DNA from: Nilaparvata lugens
Lineage: Eukaryota; Arthropoda; Insecta; Hemiptera; Delphacidae
Length of the DNA stretch: 64,000 nt
Reading direction: 5' to 3'
Assembly (NCBI RefSeq): GCF_014356525.2
Contig: NC_052511.1
Location: 34,168,687-34,232,686, forward strand
Every line of letters begins with the position of its first letter. Positions within the stretch are counted from its first letter, which is position 1. The notes beneath the pieces were generated by a model that ran no database searches, was not told where the DNA came from, and saw only the letters and a list, made by a program, of their open reading frames with translations. Shown one piece after another: positions 13,101 through 23,120 of the stretch. A program made the translations under genes and the position numbers.

Positions 13101-16100
13101 TATTATGAAACCTGAGGCGAGTATTCGACATCCAATACAATTACCCTTTGAAACCCATTTCAGTGAAGTGTTTTCAACTCTATGTTGGTGGAAATCTATT
13201 GAACGGGTTCAAATGTTATCCAGCATTGAAAGATAATTTGTTATAAATATAACGAATTATTAATAGAAGAAACTTAAATAAAATAAGTATAGTCAATGTT
13301 GGCGAACAAGCGAAAAAATGAGATAAATACTGGAGGATGAATTAATGTTAATAGAGACGGTACTGTGAGATAGGCTACACCATCATTGAATGGATTTTCT
13401 GATCTTATTATTAACCTGCTCTATTGCGATGACTAATTGAGAATCTCAGTGATTCTGAAGAATATTTTTTTCTATTTAATATCAAATATTGAATGATTCA
13501 GATTTCAAATATTTATTATTAAAAAAAATCTTCCTCAGTGAAGGATTCAGATAAGTGACATCGGAATAAATCTCTTGAACACAGTACCTAATTCATTAAC
13601 TATACCGTTATAGAAATATTATAATGGAATGAATGTTGAATTCTGATAAAGAATTGGCCTACTATTAACTGAGAAAAGCTTCAATCAAGTTTCTACTGAG
13701 GAATTTGAAATATGATCTTTTGTCTAAGAATTATCCACCATTGGAGTGAAAAATACTGATGATAACAAGTTGGATTTTTTGTAAATTTATTATTATTAAG
13801 AACAATTGATAGCATACCATATAATAATCTGAAAAACAATTATTCTAAATTTCTGAAACAAGTAGAAATTAAGTAAAGAGATCTTGGAAATTCATATTAT
13901 TACCGCACCAACATTTTGAAGTTTATTACCTCTCTATATTTTTCCAATATATTTTACTTGTTATGAATGGATAATTTAGCTTAGCCACAGCTTTGCCTGA
14001 GAAATGCGAGTGTCATTTTACTGTTCTTGCTAATTCGAGTAGATGAAATATACTGCATTATAAAATTTATTTTTTCAGTTAGGGCCAGTGAGTAGCCTAT
14101 AAAATGTAAGGCATTACATTCTATACTCACTAGTTAGGGATACTCTTGAATATAAATAAAAATAGAAATCTCAGTACCCTTTTCAAAATTATTAACTAAC
14201 TTTTTCAACAATTTTAAAAAGGGTACTTGGATTTTTATTTATATAAAATTTATCTTTATTAGTTAAAACCAATAAAGGTTACTTATTAGTTTTCTATAAT
14301 CATTGACTTTTTCAGGACATTGAGAAACTGAAAACTGTTTATACGGACGCGAAAGACATTGATTACATTGTTGGTGGTAATCTAGAAATAAGAATGCCAG
14401 GAAGTCTAGTTGGTCCGACGTTCCAGTGCGTCATGTTCACACAGTTCTTCAACTGGAGATGGGGTGATCGATATTTTTACAATCTGAAGAATCAGGACGG
14501 TTCCTTTGAAAAGGGCAAGTAACCTATTGGAGCTATAATAAATTATAATAGCTGGAGTGGAAAGGCATCCAAACGATAATATGAAATAAATAATAATATT
14601 TTACATCATCATTACGATGTCATTTCACTTCACTGAATCATAATCTTCATAGAAACAAATCATTTATTTATTACTAGGCTTGAGCATAACAGAAGATTAT
14701 TCAGATATGTAGGTGGTAAGCTTTACAATGCCTTGCAACCTGACTTACAGGAGTGTCAATATAGCCAAATAGTAAAGGCCAGATTAAAAAAATTCATTGT
14801 TGCGATTGATGATACGCAGTTGTTTTTATGAAGGTTTTCATGCTCGAAAGTTGATATTTTGTTTTTCATGTTTGATTTAGTTTTTGTATGGTTGAGAATT
14901 TGAATTATTTATGTAATTATATTGTGTCATAGCACTTATATTTTGCATGGCTTCATCTGTTGACTGAAGAATCGATAATTATCATTTGGAATGTGCTGCC
15001 CGGAGAACTGTTTAAATTGCAATATGATTTATTATTTTAGTTTCAATTGTTTTTCTCTTGATTCTTTTTTGAAATTTTGTAGTTTCTTAAGATTTTGTAT
15101 ACTATTAATGTAAGACTATATATTCCTTCTTTCATTTTTTTTCTATCTTTTGTTTGATCATTTTCTATTGTGATTAAATATACGAAGAAAGGCCCCACAC
15201 AGGATTACCTTTGGGGCTTCATTTAGACTATGATGATAAACATGTATTGTGCATGCGTGGGTGTTTGCTACACCAGTTATGTTATTTTATTTCAATTTGT
15301 TTGTATAATGTTTGTTTTTGGTCGAATAAATTATTATTATTATTTAAACAATCTCATTCATTCATATTCATCATTTGGTGTATATTTAAAGTAGTTTTCA
15401 TTCAATAAATTTCCTTACATTGCTGTTCTTCTTCACATTCCAGATCAACTATATCAAATTCAAAAAGCTTCATTGGCAAGACTCATTTGTGATAATATCA
15501 AAGGGACATACAGAGTTTTAAGAGATCCTTTCTACAGGTTTTCAAAAAGGTAGGAGAATGCTCAATAATTAGAGTTAAGTTTGCAAAATAAATGTAGGTA
15601 GGCCTACCAGTAGTCTGTTGGGAGTAAAAAAAATATATTGAGTATAATGATAATAATATACTTATGGCTTTTATTGGTGGGGAGCTGTTCCTGACGGAAG
15701 TTCCACCTCGCATGAATATATCATTTAAGCCGTCAATAGGCCTAACGACTGTCATACTTCAGCCGGGACCGACTGTTCAACGTGCACATCCGTTAACACA
15801 TAGAATGAACATAGTATGAAATGAACATATTTATTTAGTATGGAATTCATTATTTTAAAATCACATTCTATACACTTTGTCTGTGAACTAAGAAGAATAT
15901 GACAGAGGGACGTTTTGTCTTAATATTCAATTACAAATACGTACTTAATTGAATGGATTAGAAAATGTTTATTATTACTACATATTTTTAAACAAATTAT
16001 AATTAGGAGATTATTCACTCATGGCAAGTTTTTTGTAGTAATGTAAATGTATTAGAATTGTATAGGAGGTTGAGTGGGAGCTGCGCCCTAGCTTCGCCTT

Positions 16101-16365
16101 CCAGGTTGAAATAAAGGCAGTCGATGTATCTATTTTTTAATGATAAATAATTCACTCACAGTGGCAATTATTGTTTCTCATAAGCAGGAAAAATAATCAT
16201 ATGTACTCATAATTAGACTTGATGTTGACAATAGAATAGAAAAGCATTCAACAGTTGATATAATAGTTTTATTCGATACACCCTTCTTGTTCCAGAAACC
16301 CTCTTATAAATTGCAGAGATGTACCAAAAGTTGATTTGAACTACTGGAGAGCCAGATATTATTAA
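7182..16365 (+). CDS. Animal haem peroxidase, chorion peroxidase/peroxinectin-like (last nine exons)
   Basis: Haem enzyme using H2O2 to oxidise substrates; insect members are usually secreted and crosslink chorion or cuticle proteins or act in immunity. Exons: 7182-7408, 8066-8261, 10109-10306, 10627-10771, 12144-12297, 12943-13116, 14316-14514, 15444-15549, 16296-16365. Joined length is 1469 nt: 2 nt finishing an upstream codon, then 488 codons and a TAA. All splice phases agree. Recognisable blocks are THFLDCSFIYGSD, the catalytic Arg in GDNRVNQNPG (codon 10117-10119), LREHNRL, the proximal-ligand region GGAYRALHAMI (His codon 10746-10748), DIQRGRQLGIPPY, DIDYIVGG, and a C-terminus ending VDLNYWRARYY. 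The distal-His exon is not in the window, so the gene starts upstream. Introns after 13116 and 14514 have GC donors. A poly(A) signal follows at 16461. Confidence 0.92.
8496..9456. mobile_element. 961-bp nonautonomous TIR element in a peroxidase intron
   Basis: The termini are AACACTCTAACCGAAACA on the left and, read inverted, AACACTTTAACCGAAACA on the right, differing by one base in 18. Inside, the motif CCGGT...ACCGG recurs as small palindromes near both ends (8540, 9200-9265, 9421). It splits a second copy of a local 75-bp segment that is present uninterrupted at 8351-8422, which fixes its boundaries. It has no coding capacity. The superfamily is unknown. Confidence 0.6.
10982..11128. mobile_element. 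147-bp MITE with about 26-bp terminal inverted repeats
   Basis: The left end TACTATTGTATTTTTATATA is mirrored at the right end by TATATAAAAATACAATAGTA, giving near-perfect inverted termini around a short noncoding core containing GGCGACGACCGTTTCG. It lies in the intron after exon 10627-10771. It is too small to encode anything. Confidence 0.65.
11175..11405 (-). mobile_element. tRNA-derived SINE, minus strand
   Basis: Read on the - strand there is a perfect tRNA T-arm/box B, GCGGGTTCGAATCCCGC, preceded by GTTAGCGCTACCTGG resembling a tRNA D-arm/box A region. The acceptor stem is only partly complementary, so this is not an intact tRNA gene. The 3' side runs into an unrelated tail and ends in a short TAA/ATT repeat near 11175, as SINEs do. 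Pol III transcription from the internal A/B boxes is the known mode for such elements. Confidence 0.6.
13117..14315 (+). other. GC-AG intron in the peroxidase gene
   Basis: The exon ends ...CCTGAG and the intron begins GCGAGT. Only this junction keeps KPE joined in frame to DIEKLKTVYT of the next exon, as expected for the family. The nearby GT at 13121 gives the wrong phase. Reading through this donor leaves an open frame to 13236 that would add 40 unrelated residues, so retention would give a truncated protein. The intron also holds a hairpin MITE at 14149-14250. Confidence 0.8.
14149..14250. repeat. Hairpin MITE in a peroxidase intron
   Basis: Two arms of about 42 bp (14149-14192 and 14210-14250), carrying AATAAAAATAGAAATCTCAG and its approximate complement with AAGGGTAC, fold around a short AT-rich loop. 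No coding capacity. Confidence 0.5.
14515..15443 (+). other. Second GC-AG intron in the peroxidase gene
   Basis: The exon ends ...GAAAAGG and the intron begins GCAAGT, the classical GC-donor consensus. The G left over combines with AT of the next exon to give Asp in SFEKDQLYQIQ. The alternative GT four bases on breaks the frame. The intron contains a LINE 3' fragment (14676-15345). Confidence 0.82.
14676..15345 (+). mobile_element. 3' fragment of a CR1/Jockey-type LINE
   Basis: Bases 14676-14831 are open for 51 codons and read like the extreme C-terminus of a non-LTR reverse transcriptase (KLYNALQPDLQEC, then KARLKKFIVAI), followed by a stop. A 3' UTR of about 500 bp then ends in AATAAATTATTATTATTATT, the short ATT tail common in CR1-like LINEs. 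The upstream RT is missing, which fits 5' truncation at insertion. It sits in sense orientation within the second GC-AG intron. Confidence 0.55.
15660..15800. repeat. Dispersed repeat piece with CCGGGACCG motif
   Basis: AGCCGGGACCGACTGTTCAA at about 15762 matches, in inverted form, the GC-rich part of the repeat at 16960-16995 (GCCGCCGGTCCCGGCTGCC). The two share an interspersed family. Little else can be said. Confidence 0.35.
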
Positions 16366-16460
16366 CTTCCACTGATTGGATGACTGCCAAGGAAAAAAAA
16401 TTAATTTAATTTTCGACATAATTTGAAAATAATGACTAATAATTTTTATGTTATTGATGA

Positions 16461-16466
16461 AATAAA
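16461..16466 (+). promoter_or_regulatory. Poly(A) signal AATAAA of the peroxidase gene
   Basis: AATAAA lies 96 nt after the peroxidase stop codon, a normal distance for a short insect 3' UTR. No other signal is closer. Confidence 0.5.
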
Positions 16467-16919
16467 TTATAGCATAGGAATTATTACTTTGTAAGGAAGT
16501 GCATGCCAATATTTACTGTGGGCTTTTATACTGTATGGCTGTATATCAAACTAATTTTGACAATTTTGTTTTACTCTATTAAATACTGATCATCTCAACG
16601 CATTGTTTATGTTCATTCAACCAATTACTTCTCAAAACGACAACATAGAATGAATCTGAATAATATATTTCCTTTATTGGCAGTGCATAAGTCGCACTGT
16701 CGATAAGATAGGGAAAGACTGTATACGGGGACTGTAAACGAACCAATAACACAGAATTATTGATGGCTTTGCTTGATGTACCTTGTTGGGCTATGAAATG
16801 GTAATCATCCAAATGTTCATAGGCGTAAAATAATCCAAGAAGATGGAAAAAGTAATTATACAATTAATATGTTTTGACAGTAAACAGAGTAGCCTACATT
16901 GCACTTAGAAAATTGGATG

Positions 16920-17115
16920 TTGTAAAAAATACAACACGCGACTGCTCGTGTGACTGAGTAGGGTGCGACTACCAGAAGGTTAAGCCGCCGGTCCCGGCTG
17001 CCTAAAAAAAGCAGGTGTTAGGTCATGTCAGGGGCCCTGAAATTGATCAGTTGCGACCTGAAAACTCTGTCACCAGACCTGAGCCAGCCAGGTCACTCGA
17101 TATTATTATAATATA
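16920..17115 (+). repeat. GC-rich SINE-like repeat
   Basis: This block is notably GC-richer than its surroundings (GCCGCCGGTCCCGGCTGCC; GTCAGGGGCCCTGAAATTGA; CCAGCCAGGTCACTCGATAT) and ends in an ATTATTATAAT-like tail at about 17101-17115. That makes it look like a short retroposed element. No clear box A/B was found. Confidence 0.4.
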
Positions 17116-17929
17116 ATTATGAATGTATAATATTCTGATTATTTCTTTAATGCCTTAAACATAAGTGCATCAAGTGAATATCCTTGAATATGTAAGTTTT
17201 TACTGCATGTGATCTACTTTTTTTGTAATCTATAGGAAGGTAAATCATATTAAAGGTGATCTTTTCATAAATATCAATATTGAATAAAGCCCGGTTACAT
17301 AAATGTTAAATCAGTCAAATATATAATAAACGGTAACCGCCGTAAAATGATGTCATCACACTGACTTGTGTTTCCTCTATTGCTTCTCCTATTTTATAGC
17401 AGTTGAATTGAAAGCAGGGCAGCTGGGCAGTAAAATTACCACAACTACTTGTTGAATTGCAAGTCAATTGGTTTATTTTAATTAAACGATCAATCATGTT
17501 TTTAATAACATAATTATTTTCAAAGTTCATGATTACCTTAAGAAAATTCTACTAATAAATATTATTCTATTTCCTTATAAAGATTTGAGTTTGAAAATAT
17601 ATTTGGCAATTCCGTTTAATTAAAATCACACAGCCATTTTATAATATTAAGATAAAAGTGTTAAATTCATTTTATAATACATCATATTGTAGCTTTATGA
17701 ACGAAAACAGCTGAAATAAACTAATTTTCAAAATAATAAAGCTAAATACTATAACGATAGAGTTTTTAAAAATTAAAATAACAGTATGACTCAAAGCTTT
17801 TAATGTGATTTTTAAATTTATATTTTGGTTTGAAGAAAGAAAATTTTTTGTTTAAACTTTTGTAATTCAAGAAAATATAGTATGTAAGATGAAAGGTTTT
17901 ATTAAATCTAACTTGATGATTTACAGAGG

Positions 17930-19285
17930 ATGCTCAATGTTTTACTCCTTTTGCTCATGATAAGCCAAGTTCAAGTTTATGCCAAAATGAAAGAAAACTT
18001 CAACAAAATTAACGAGACCAAAACGGTAAATGTGAAAACAGTGTTGTTCAGAGAAACCGACAGTTTCAGAGATTGCTGGGCACACAGAGATACTTCATTA
18101 TTAATAACTCGTTTCCAAATGCAAATGTTGATTCCTAGTGAAAAGCCTAATGAAATTAAAATACTTTTAGAGTATCTGACGTTGTGTCTATCGGTAATAG
18201 TACAAGAGAGCAAGAATCTTGACAAATTGAATAAATCAATTTTAACAGAAGCCTTGAGCGATGTTTTAGGAGGCTATATCAACAGCTATGGACTGCCTTT
18301 TGTTTACAAAATGCTTTATGAAGGTAAGGCTAAAATGACGATGATTGAAAAGTTAATAGATTTATCTGAAAATTTTAAAAGTAGACTTGATACCAATGGC
18401 AGAGGCTGGACTTTGCCAGTCCAAACAGAAAGTTTTTTAGACAATGTGAAGCCAGCCAAAATAATATGTAATGCATATTTTGATTTTTGTGATACATTGA
18501 TATTTGATGGTTCAACACTTTCAACAAAGAATAGAACACTTTTTGAGAGTTGTGAAATGTTTTCAAGTATTCCTCTTCCAATTCTCGATAATATTTGCAA
18601 ACCAAATGCTATTGCGCTTCCGACAAAAGGTTTGACGCTTACAAATTTAAATCAATTTTCAGCAGCTAAGCCAATTCTAACTGTATACTATAGATCCGTA
18701 ATATGTTGCGGCAATATGATACAGATGAATTCTAAAATTGACTGTACAAAGGAACGAGCAAATTTTGTGAACAAGTTTTATAATTGGTTGGATACGGTTC
18801 TAGTTACTCTTCTAAAAGACAATGTATGCCATCCACCTTTAATCGGGATTCTAAAACTGAAAAAGACAGTGAACCAATATATGAGAAATGAAAAACACGA
18901 TTTAGAAATTAGCAAAACCAGAAGTAAAGAGAACATAAGATACAACTCAAGAGATTCCGCAGTTGGCCATTTTATATATTTTATAATTTCTTTTTTCATA
19001 ACTGGGCTGTTCTGGTCAGTAATTTTCTCTTTTAAACTCATATCTGACAGAGGTCAGGATGAAGACGAACATATCCAAGCAATAAGATTCCATGATAGTA
19101 TAATAGATGACAGTCCTGAAGAATCCAACACTGACGTTAGAACAAGGATAAAATTTACAGAGAGTTTTGCCAATAAACACACTGAGGATGTAACTGCGCT
19201 ATATTTGTTTGAATGCAATCAGAAGCACTATCAAAGTGAATTTTCAAATGATGGTTATGATACAGACTTTTCAGCCACTAATTAA
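17930..19285 (+). CDS. Orphan single-exon type I membrane protein, 451 residues
   Basis: I do not recognise the family. The frame starts with ATG and is uninterrupted for 451 codons, by far the longest non-transposon frame here. Residues 1-18 (MLNVLLLLLMISQVQVYA) are a textbook signal peptide. The ectodomain of about 325 residues has at least ten Cys (for example RDCWAH, ICNAYFDFCD, VICCGN, IDCTKER, NVCHPP) and NET and NRT glycosylation sequons. One hydrophobic segment at about 345-372 (HFIYFIISFFITGLFWSVIF) should span the membrane, followed by an acidic cytoplasmic tail of about 80 residues. A possible acceptor TTTACAG lies directly before AGGATG, so a 5'-UTR intron is possible. It lies head to tail after the peroxidase and tail to tail with the SMIM4-like pair. 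A viral-glycoprotein origin or a lineage-specific receptor are both conceivable; neither is shown. Confidence 0.7.
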   Translation: MLNVLLLLLMISQVQVYAKMKENFNKINETKTVNVKTVLFRETDSFRDCWAHRDTSLLITRFQMQMLIPSEKPNEIKILLEYLTLCLSVIVQESKNLDKLNKSILTEALSDVLGGYINSYGLPFVYKMLYEGKAKMTMIEKLIDLSENFKSRLDTNGRGWTLPVQTESFLDNVKPAKIICNAYFDFCDTLIFDGSTLSTKNRTLFESCEMFSSIPLPILDNICKPNAIALPTKGLTLTNLNQFSAAKPILTVYYRSVICCGNMIQMNSKIDCTKERANFVNKFYNWLDTVLVTLLKDNVCHPPLIGILKLKKTVNQYMRNEKHDLEISKTRSKENIRYNSRDSAVGHFIYFIISFFITGLFWSVIFSFKLISDRGQDEDEHIQAIRFHDSIIDDSPEESNTDVRTRIKFTESFANKHTEDVTALYLFECNQKHYQSEFSNDGYDTDFSATN

Positions 19286-20120
19286 TAAGAAAATCTTATT
19301 TATCATTCAAGAAAATATGAGTGATAACAATTGACAAACACAGTGCCAATCTTGCTGGATACTGTAGTTTGTTTGAAATTGTAGGAGATTCATTCCTAGC
19401 TAAGCTATATGAGAAAGAAAGGATCAAGTATAAAATGCTTCAAGTAATTTAAAAAAAGGAGGCGATTTACAAAAAGTAGCTTACTTGAGCAACTACAAAG
19501 CCGTCATAATTTGCAGAAAACTAACCTATATATGAGTTGAAAAAGGAAAGGAGTAAAATGATTGAAGAAATATAGAGAAAAAGGGCGTGAGCCATAAATG
19601 TGGTACTGTATGTTTATACTTATGACAAGTTGATACAGAGAGAAAATGATGATGATGTAAAAAAAAAAAAAATAGAATAGCCTAAGTAATGATCCATTGA
19701 AATTGAAAATATCAGCTAAAATATAATGATAGTCTAGCCGTGAATGGTTCATCAAGAAAAGATATATATAAGAAATGAAGGTCGAAGAACCAGAGACAAG
19801 GAATTCATATCAGAAAAAACCAACCAACAAAATATTCAATCTCTTCCGGATAAGAAACAATTTTTTGTTATAAATGTAATCTATTTTAAAGTCTTTTTTG
19901 TCAAATACAATACTGCAAGATTACTTGATTTTTGATGCACTACTGATTGTTTTCATATAAAAATTCTGTTCTGGGACTTTTATAATCTAGGATTTAGGCC
20001 TAAAGCAGGTTGTATAAGATAGGTGTTAATCATTAAATAAAACAATTTAGTGTACTGAAAAGAGTATATTTTACAAATTAAAATTGGATAAAGAGTTGGA
20101 CTAAATCATACTGTTAAATA
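19286..20120. other. Intergenic region between convergent genes
   Basis: AT-rich sequence with an A-run at 19661 and an AATAAA near 20035 that could serve the orphan gene on the + strand. No other feature was recognised. Confidence 0.4.
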
Positions 20121-20282
20121 TTATCTTTGTTTTTCATTTAATTCTTTACGTAATCGATCTTTTTCTTCTTCTACTAGTTGTCTGAAATCATTCAATGGCT
20201 GGTAAACAATGTGGACACTTTGAGCACCAGCAAATAATGTCAAAATAGATGCTACACAAAATTTTATTCGTTTACTAGACAT
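20121..20282 (-). CDS. sloth2: C12orf73/BRAWNIN (UQCC6)-like complex III assembly micropeptide, sloth2-like
   Basis: A 53-residue frame on the - strand beginning MSSKRIKFCVASILTLFAGA and ending LRKELNEKQR. It has one short hydrophobic segment (residues 8-20) followed by QSVHIVYQPL and a charged helix. The pattern of a hydrophobic stretch ending in AGA, then VH and Y.P, matches the vertebrate C12orf73 family, inner-membrane peptides needed for respiratory complex III assembly. The ATG has A at -3. It starts 46 nt after the stop of the SMIM4-like frame on the same strand. Drosophila sloth1/sloth2 are known to be translated from one bicistronic mRNA and to act together, and SMIM4 and C12orf73 interact in mammals. 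Identity rests on recognised pattern and context, not on an alignment. Confidence 0.65.
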   Translation of the reverse strand: MSSKRIKFCVASILTLFAGAQSVHIVYQPLNDFRQLVEEEKDRLRKELNEKQR

Positions 20283-20328
20283 TCTGAATGATACAAGTTT
20301 AATACGCCTTTACTTGAACGCAAATGTT
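20283..20328 (-). other. Intercistronic spacer of the sloth1/sloth2-like pair
   Basis: The 46 nt between the TAG of the SMIM4-like frame and the ATG of the C12orf73-like frame contain no poly(A) signal or obvious promoter. This fits one mRNA carrying both frames. Confidence 0.6.
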
Positions 20329-20548
20329 CTAGGATTTTACTAATATTCCTTCTTTTCGAAGTTCTTCACGTGCTGTCTCACTTACTTGTTTCTTTTTATA
20401 AATCTCGTAGAAATTTGTTCGGCCAAATGCTTTCCAATTTATCATAGTAAATTCCAGTCCAGCACCAACAAAAAAGAATATTGGTAGGAATCTATATAAA
20501 CCAAAATACTTTTTCCCAGGCCACAGTCCCAAAACTTTGTTAACCGCT
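20329..20548 (-). CDS. sloth1: SMIM4 (UQCC5)-like complex III assembly micropeptide, sloth1-like, last exon
   Basis: The minus-strand frame includes WPGKKYFGLYRFLPIFFFVG, then LEFTMINWKAFG and TNFYEIYKKKQVSE, ending in a TAG at 20329. The core (PGK..FG.YRFLP.FF, one membrane segment, E..MI, then .FY..Y.RK) is the signature of SMIM4, a small mitochondrial inner-membrane protein for complex III assembly. The frame has no in-frame ATG before an upstream stop. A splice acceptor TATTCTAG lies just before AGCGGTTAAC at 20548, so a short first coding exon is expected further right, possibly beyond the repeat block at 20.8-25.5 kb. The sloth2-like frame follows 46 nt downstream. Confidence 0.78.
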
Positions 20549-20775
20549 CTAGAATATCCCGAGAGGTTTCAGCAGACTAAACCATGAAGATGACAAATCT
20601 TGCGAACTAGAGTTGATGTACCTTTCTAGTCACACCCTGACTTCAATTATTCGAAAGACTGTTACTTGAATACCACAAGTCCAAAATTGCTGTGATTCCA
20701 GTTAGTACCGTAACTGTTGAAATATTGGAACAATAGATCCAGATAAAATTGTAGTCACTTTAGAAGCTCTTTTTG

Positions 20776-21215
20776 TGCTCTACAATCTGAGATCAGGTAA
20801 AGCGATCTATCTCATATTCCAGGTAGGCTACACCTGACAACAATGTTCCTTGTATTGTGAAAAACACCTAATTTTCAGCTTCAAGCATCATCACCAACTA
20901 CATTGTCTTCACATTGATATTTCGCACAACGACATAAGTTCTTGAGATTATGTTCTATGAGAATCACCCGTAAGATACACTTCATTTCAGTATTTCCTAG
21001 CGGAGAGGCGCGCTTAAGGACACCTCAAGGATCAAAATTTCAAACACATAACTTTTGACACAATGCCCAGATTTCATCGTACTACACTTCATCCTTCTTG
21101 GATCGTCACGGCGGTTCAAAATCATGCATAATAAGTCAAATTCGGTAGAAAAATGGAAAATTTATTGTTGAGTGTACTTAAGCCCATATTCCAATACACA
21201 GAAAATGACCAATTT
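20776..21215. repeat. Left arm of a large inverted repeat (repeat X)
   Basis: From GTGCTCTACAATCTGAGATC to the CCAATTTCTATATTCAAAGT region this arm matches, in inverted order and with scattered differences, 25085-25525. The shared landmarks include CACCTGACAACAATG, ATTGATATTTCGCACAA, AAGGACACCTCAA and TTCATCGTACTACACTTCAT. The arms enclose about 3.9 kb of other repeats. Confidence 0.75.
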
Positions 21216-22471
21216 CTATATTCAAAGTTGCATGTCTTGTGAAATATTTCTGATAAAATTTCCAAAACTAGTGAGAATGTGAAAATTGTTCCCCTCTACC
21301 CACTCCAATAAATAATACTTTCGATTCCAAAACAATTTGGAAGTTAAGATTTTAAAAATGGCGATTTCAGTTTTTACATTTTTTTCGTAATTTTACTGTT
21401 GATCAAGAGTTTCTAAAACGAGTCTGATACATCAAAGAAACTTACGATTGATTACAAATTGTAGATAAATTCATCCTCTACGAGCTCAGTTGCCTAAAAT
21501 CCATCTTGAATCACTTTTCGCTATCATAGAACTGCCAAAACCGTTAATATGAGAGAAATATCTACAATTCCGGATTTTTTTCAACAATCAAATCTATCTT
21601 TACGAACATATTTTTTCATGAATTGTTTACAGCAGATGAAATAGAAAATTCTATTGTACATTTCAAGATCATGTACCGTAATAATTTTTACTTTCCTTGC
21701 CCTATTACCATAGGTGAGGAAAGTATTGCTTTCCAAAAAAATAGGTACTCCGATTTCAAGTTTTCTATACGTTTCAAGGTCCCCCGAGTCCAAAAACATG
21801 CATAATAAGTCAAATTCGGTAGAAAAATGGAAAATTTATTGTTGAGTGTACTTAAGCCCATATTCCAATACACAGAAAATGACCAATTTCTATATTCAAA
21901 GTTGCATGTCTTGTGAAATATTTCTGATAAAATTTCCAAAACTAGTGAGAATGTGAAAATTGTTCCCCTCTACCCACTCCAATAAATAATACTTTCGATT
22001 CCAAAACAATTTGGAAGTTAAGATTTTAAAAATGGCGATTTCAGTTTTTACATTTTTTTCGTAATTTTACTGTTGATCAAGAGTTTCTAAAACGAGTCTG
22101 ATACATCAAAGAAACTTACGATTGATTACAAATTGTAGATAAATTCATCCTCTACGAGCTCAGTTGCCTAAAATCCATCTTGAATCACTTTTCGCTATCA
22201 TAGAACTGCCAAAACCGTTAATATGAGAGAAATATCTACAATTCCAGATTTTTTTCAACAATCAAATCTATCTTCACGAACATATTTTTTCATGAATTGT
22301 TTACAGCAGATGAAATAGAAAATTCTATTGTACATTTCAAGATCATGTACCGTAATAATTTTTACTTTCCTTGCCCTATTACCATAGGTGAGGAAAGTAT
22401 TGCTTTCCAAAAAAATAGGTACTCCGATTTCAAGTTTTCTATACGTTTCAAGGTCCCCCGAGTCCAAAAAC
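21124..22471. repeat. Near-perfect 674-bp tandem duplication
   Basis: Unit 1 is 21124-21797 and unit 2 is 21798-22471, directly adjacent. By eye only two differences are seen: CCGG/CCAG near 21573/22247 and CTTTAC/CTTCAC near 21600/22274. Each unit begins ATGCATAATAAGTCAAATTC and ends just before the CATGATTTTTGGG of the following repeat. Such identity means a very recent duplication, or an assembly artefact. Confidence 0.9.
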
Positions 22472-22629
22472 ATGATTTTTGGGTGTTGGTCTGTGTGTGT
22501 GTGTATATGTGTGTATGTCTGTGAACACGATAACTCCAGTCCTAATCAACCGATTGACTTGAAATTTTAAACTTAAGGTCCTTATACCATGAGGATCTGA
22601 CAATAAGAAATTCAATAAAATTGAATTCA

Positions 22630-23120
22630 AAATGGCGGAAAAAATATCGGATAATTACTAAAAAACCATGTTTTTCACGGTTCCCTCGAAAACGGCTTTA
22701 ACGATTTTCTTCAAATTTATACCATGGATAGCTATTTATAAGCCTTATCAACTGACATGAGTCTCATTTCTGGGAAAATTCCAGGAGCTCCGTAATATTC
22801 TTGAGAAAAATGGCGGATAATGACTAGAAAACAATGTTTTTCACGGTTTTCTCGAAAACGGCTGCAACTATTTTCTTCAAATTTATACCATAGATATATA
22901 TATATTCATATATATTCATAATCCCTATCAACTGACATGAGTCTCATTTTTGGGAAAATTGCAGGAGCTCCGTAATATTCTTGAGAAAAATGGCAGATAA
23001 TTACTAAAAAAACATGTTTTTCACGATTTTCTCAAAAATCACTTGACCGATTCTTTTCAAATTCATACCCTGTATAGTTATTTTTCAGCTCTATCAACTG
23101 GCATAAGCCTCCTTTCCGGG
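22630..23120. repeat. Three imperfect tandem units of about 170 bp within repeat Y
   Basis: Each unit contains AAATGGCGGATAAT-like sequence, a TTTTTCACGGTTTTCTCGAA block, CTTCAAATTTATACCATGGA and CAACTGACATGAGTCTCATT. Copy 2 of the repeat (29400-29650) has only two such units, so the unit number varies between copies. Confidence 0.65.

Larger units (their letters stand above)
16366..17929. other. Intergenic region between peroxidase and the orphan gene
   Basis: Contains the peroxidase 3' UTR and poly(A) signal and the GC-rich repeat at 16920-17115. The rest is AT-rich sequence with no coding signal. The last bases before 17930 (TTGATGATTTACAG) could be a splice acceptor for a 5'-UTR intron of the next gene. 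Confidence 0.4.

Noticed and set aside
12916..13236. A separate 106-residue gene
   Set aside because: Its first part is peroxidase exon 12943-13116; the remainder is intron read-through past a GC donor.
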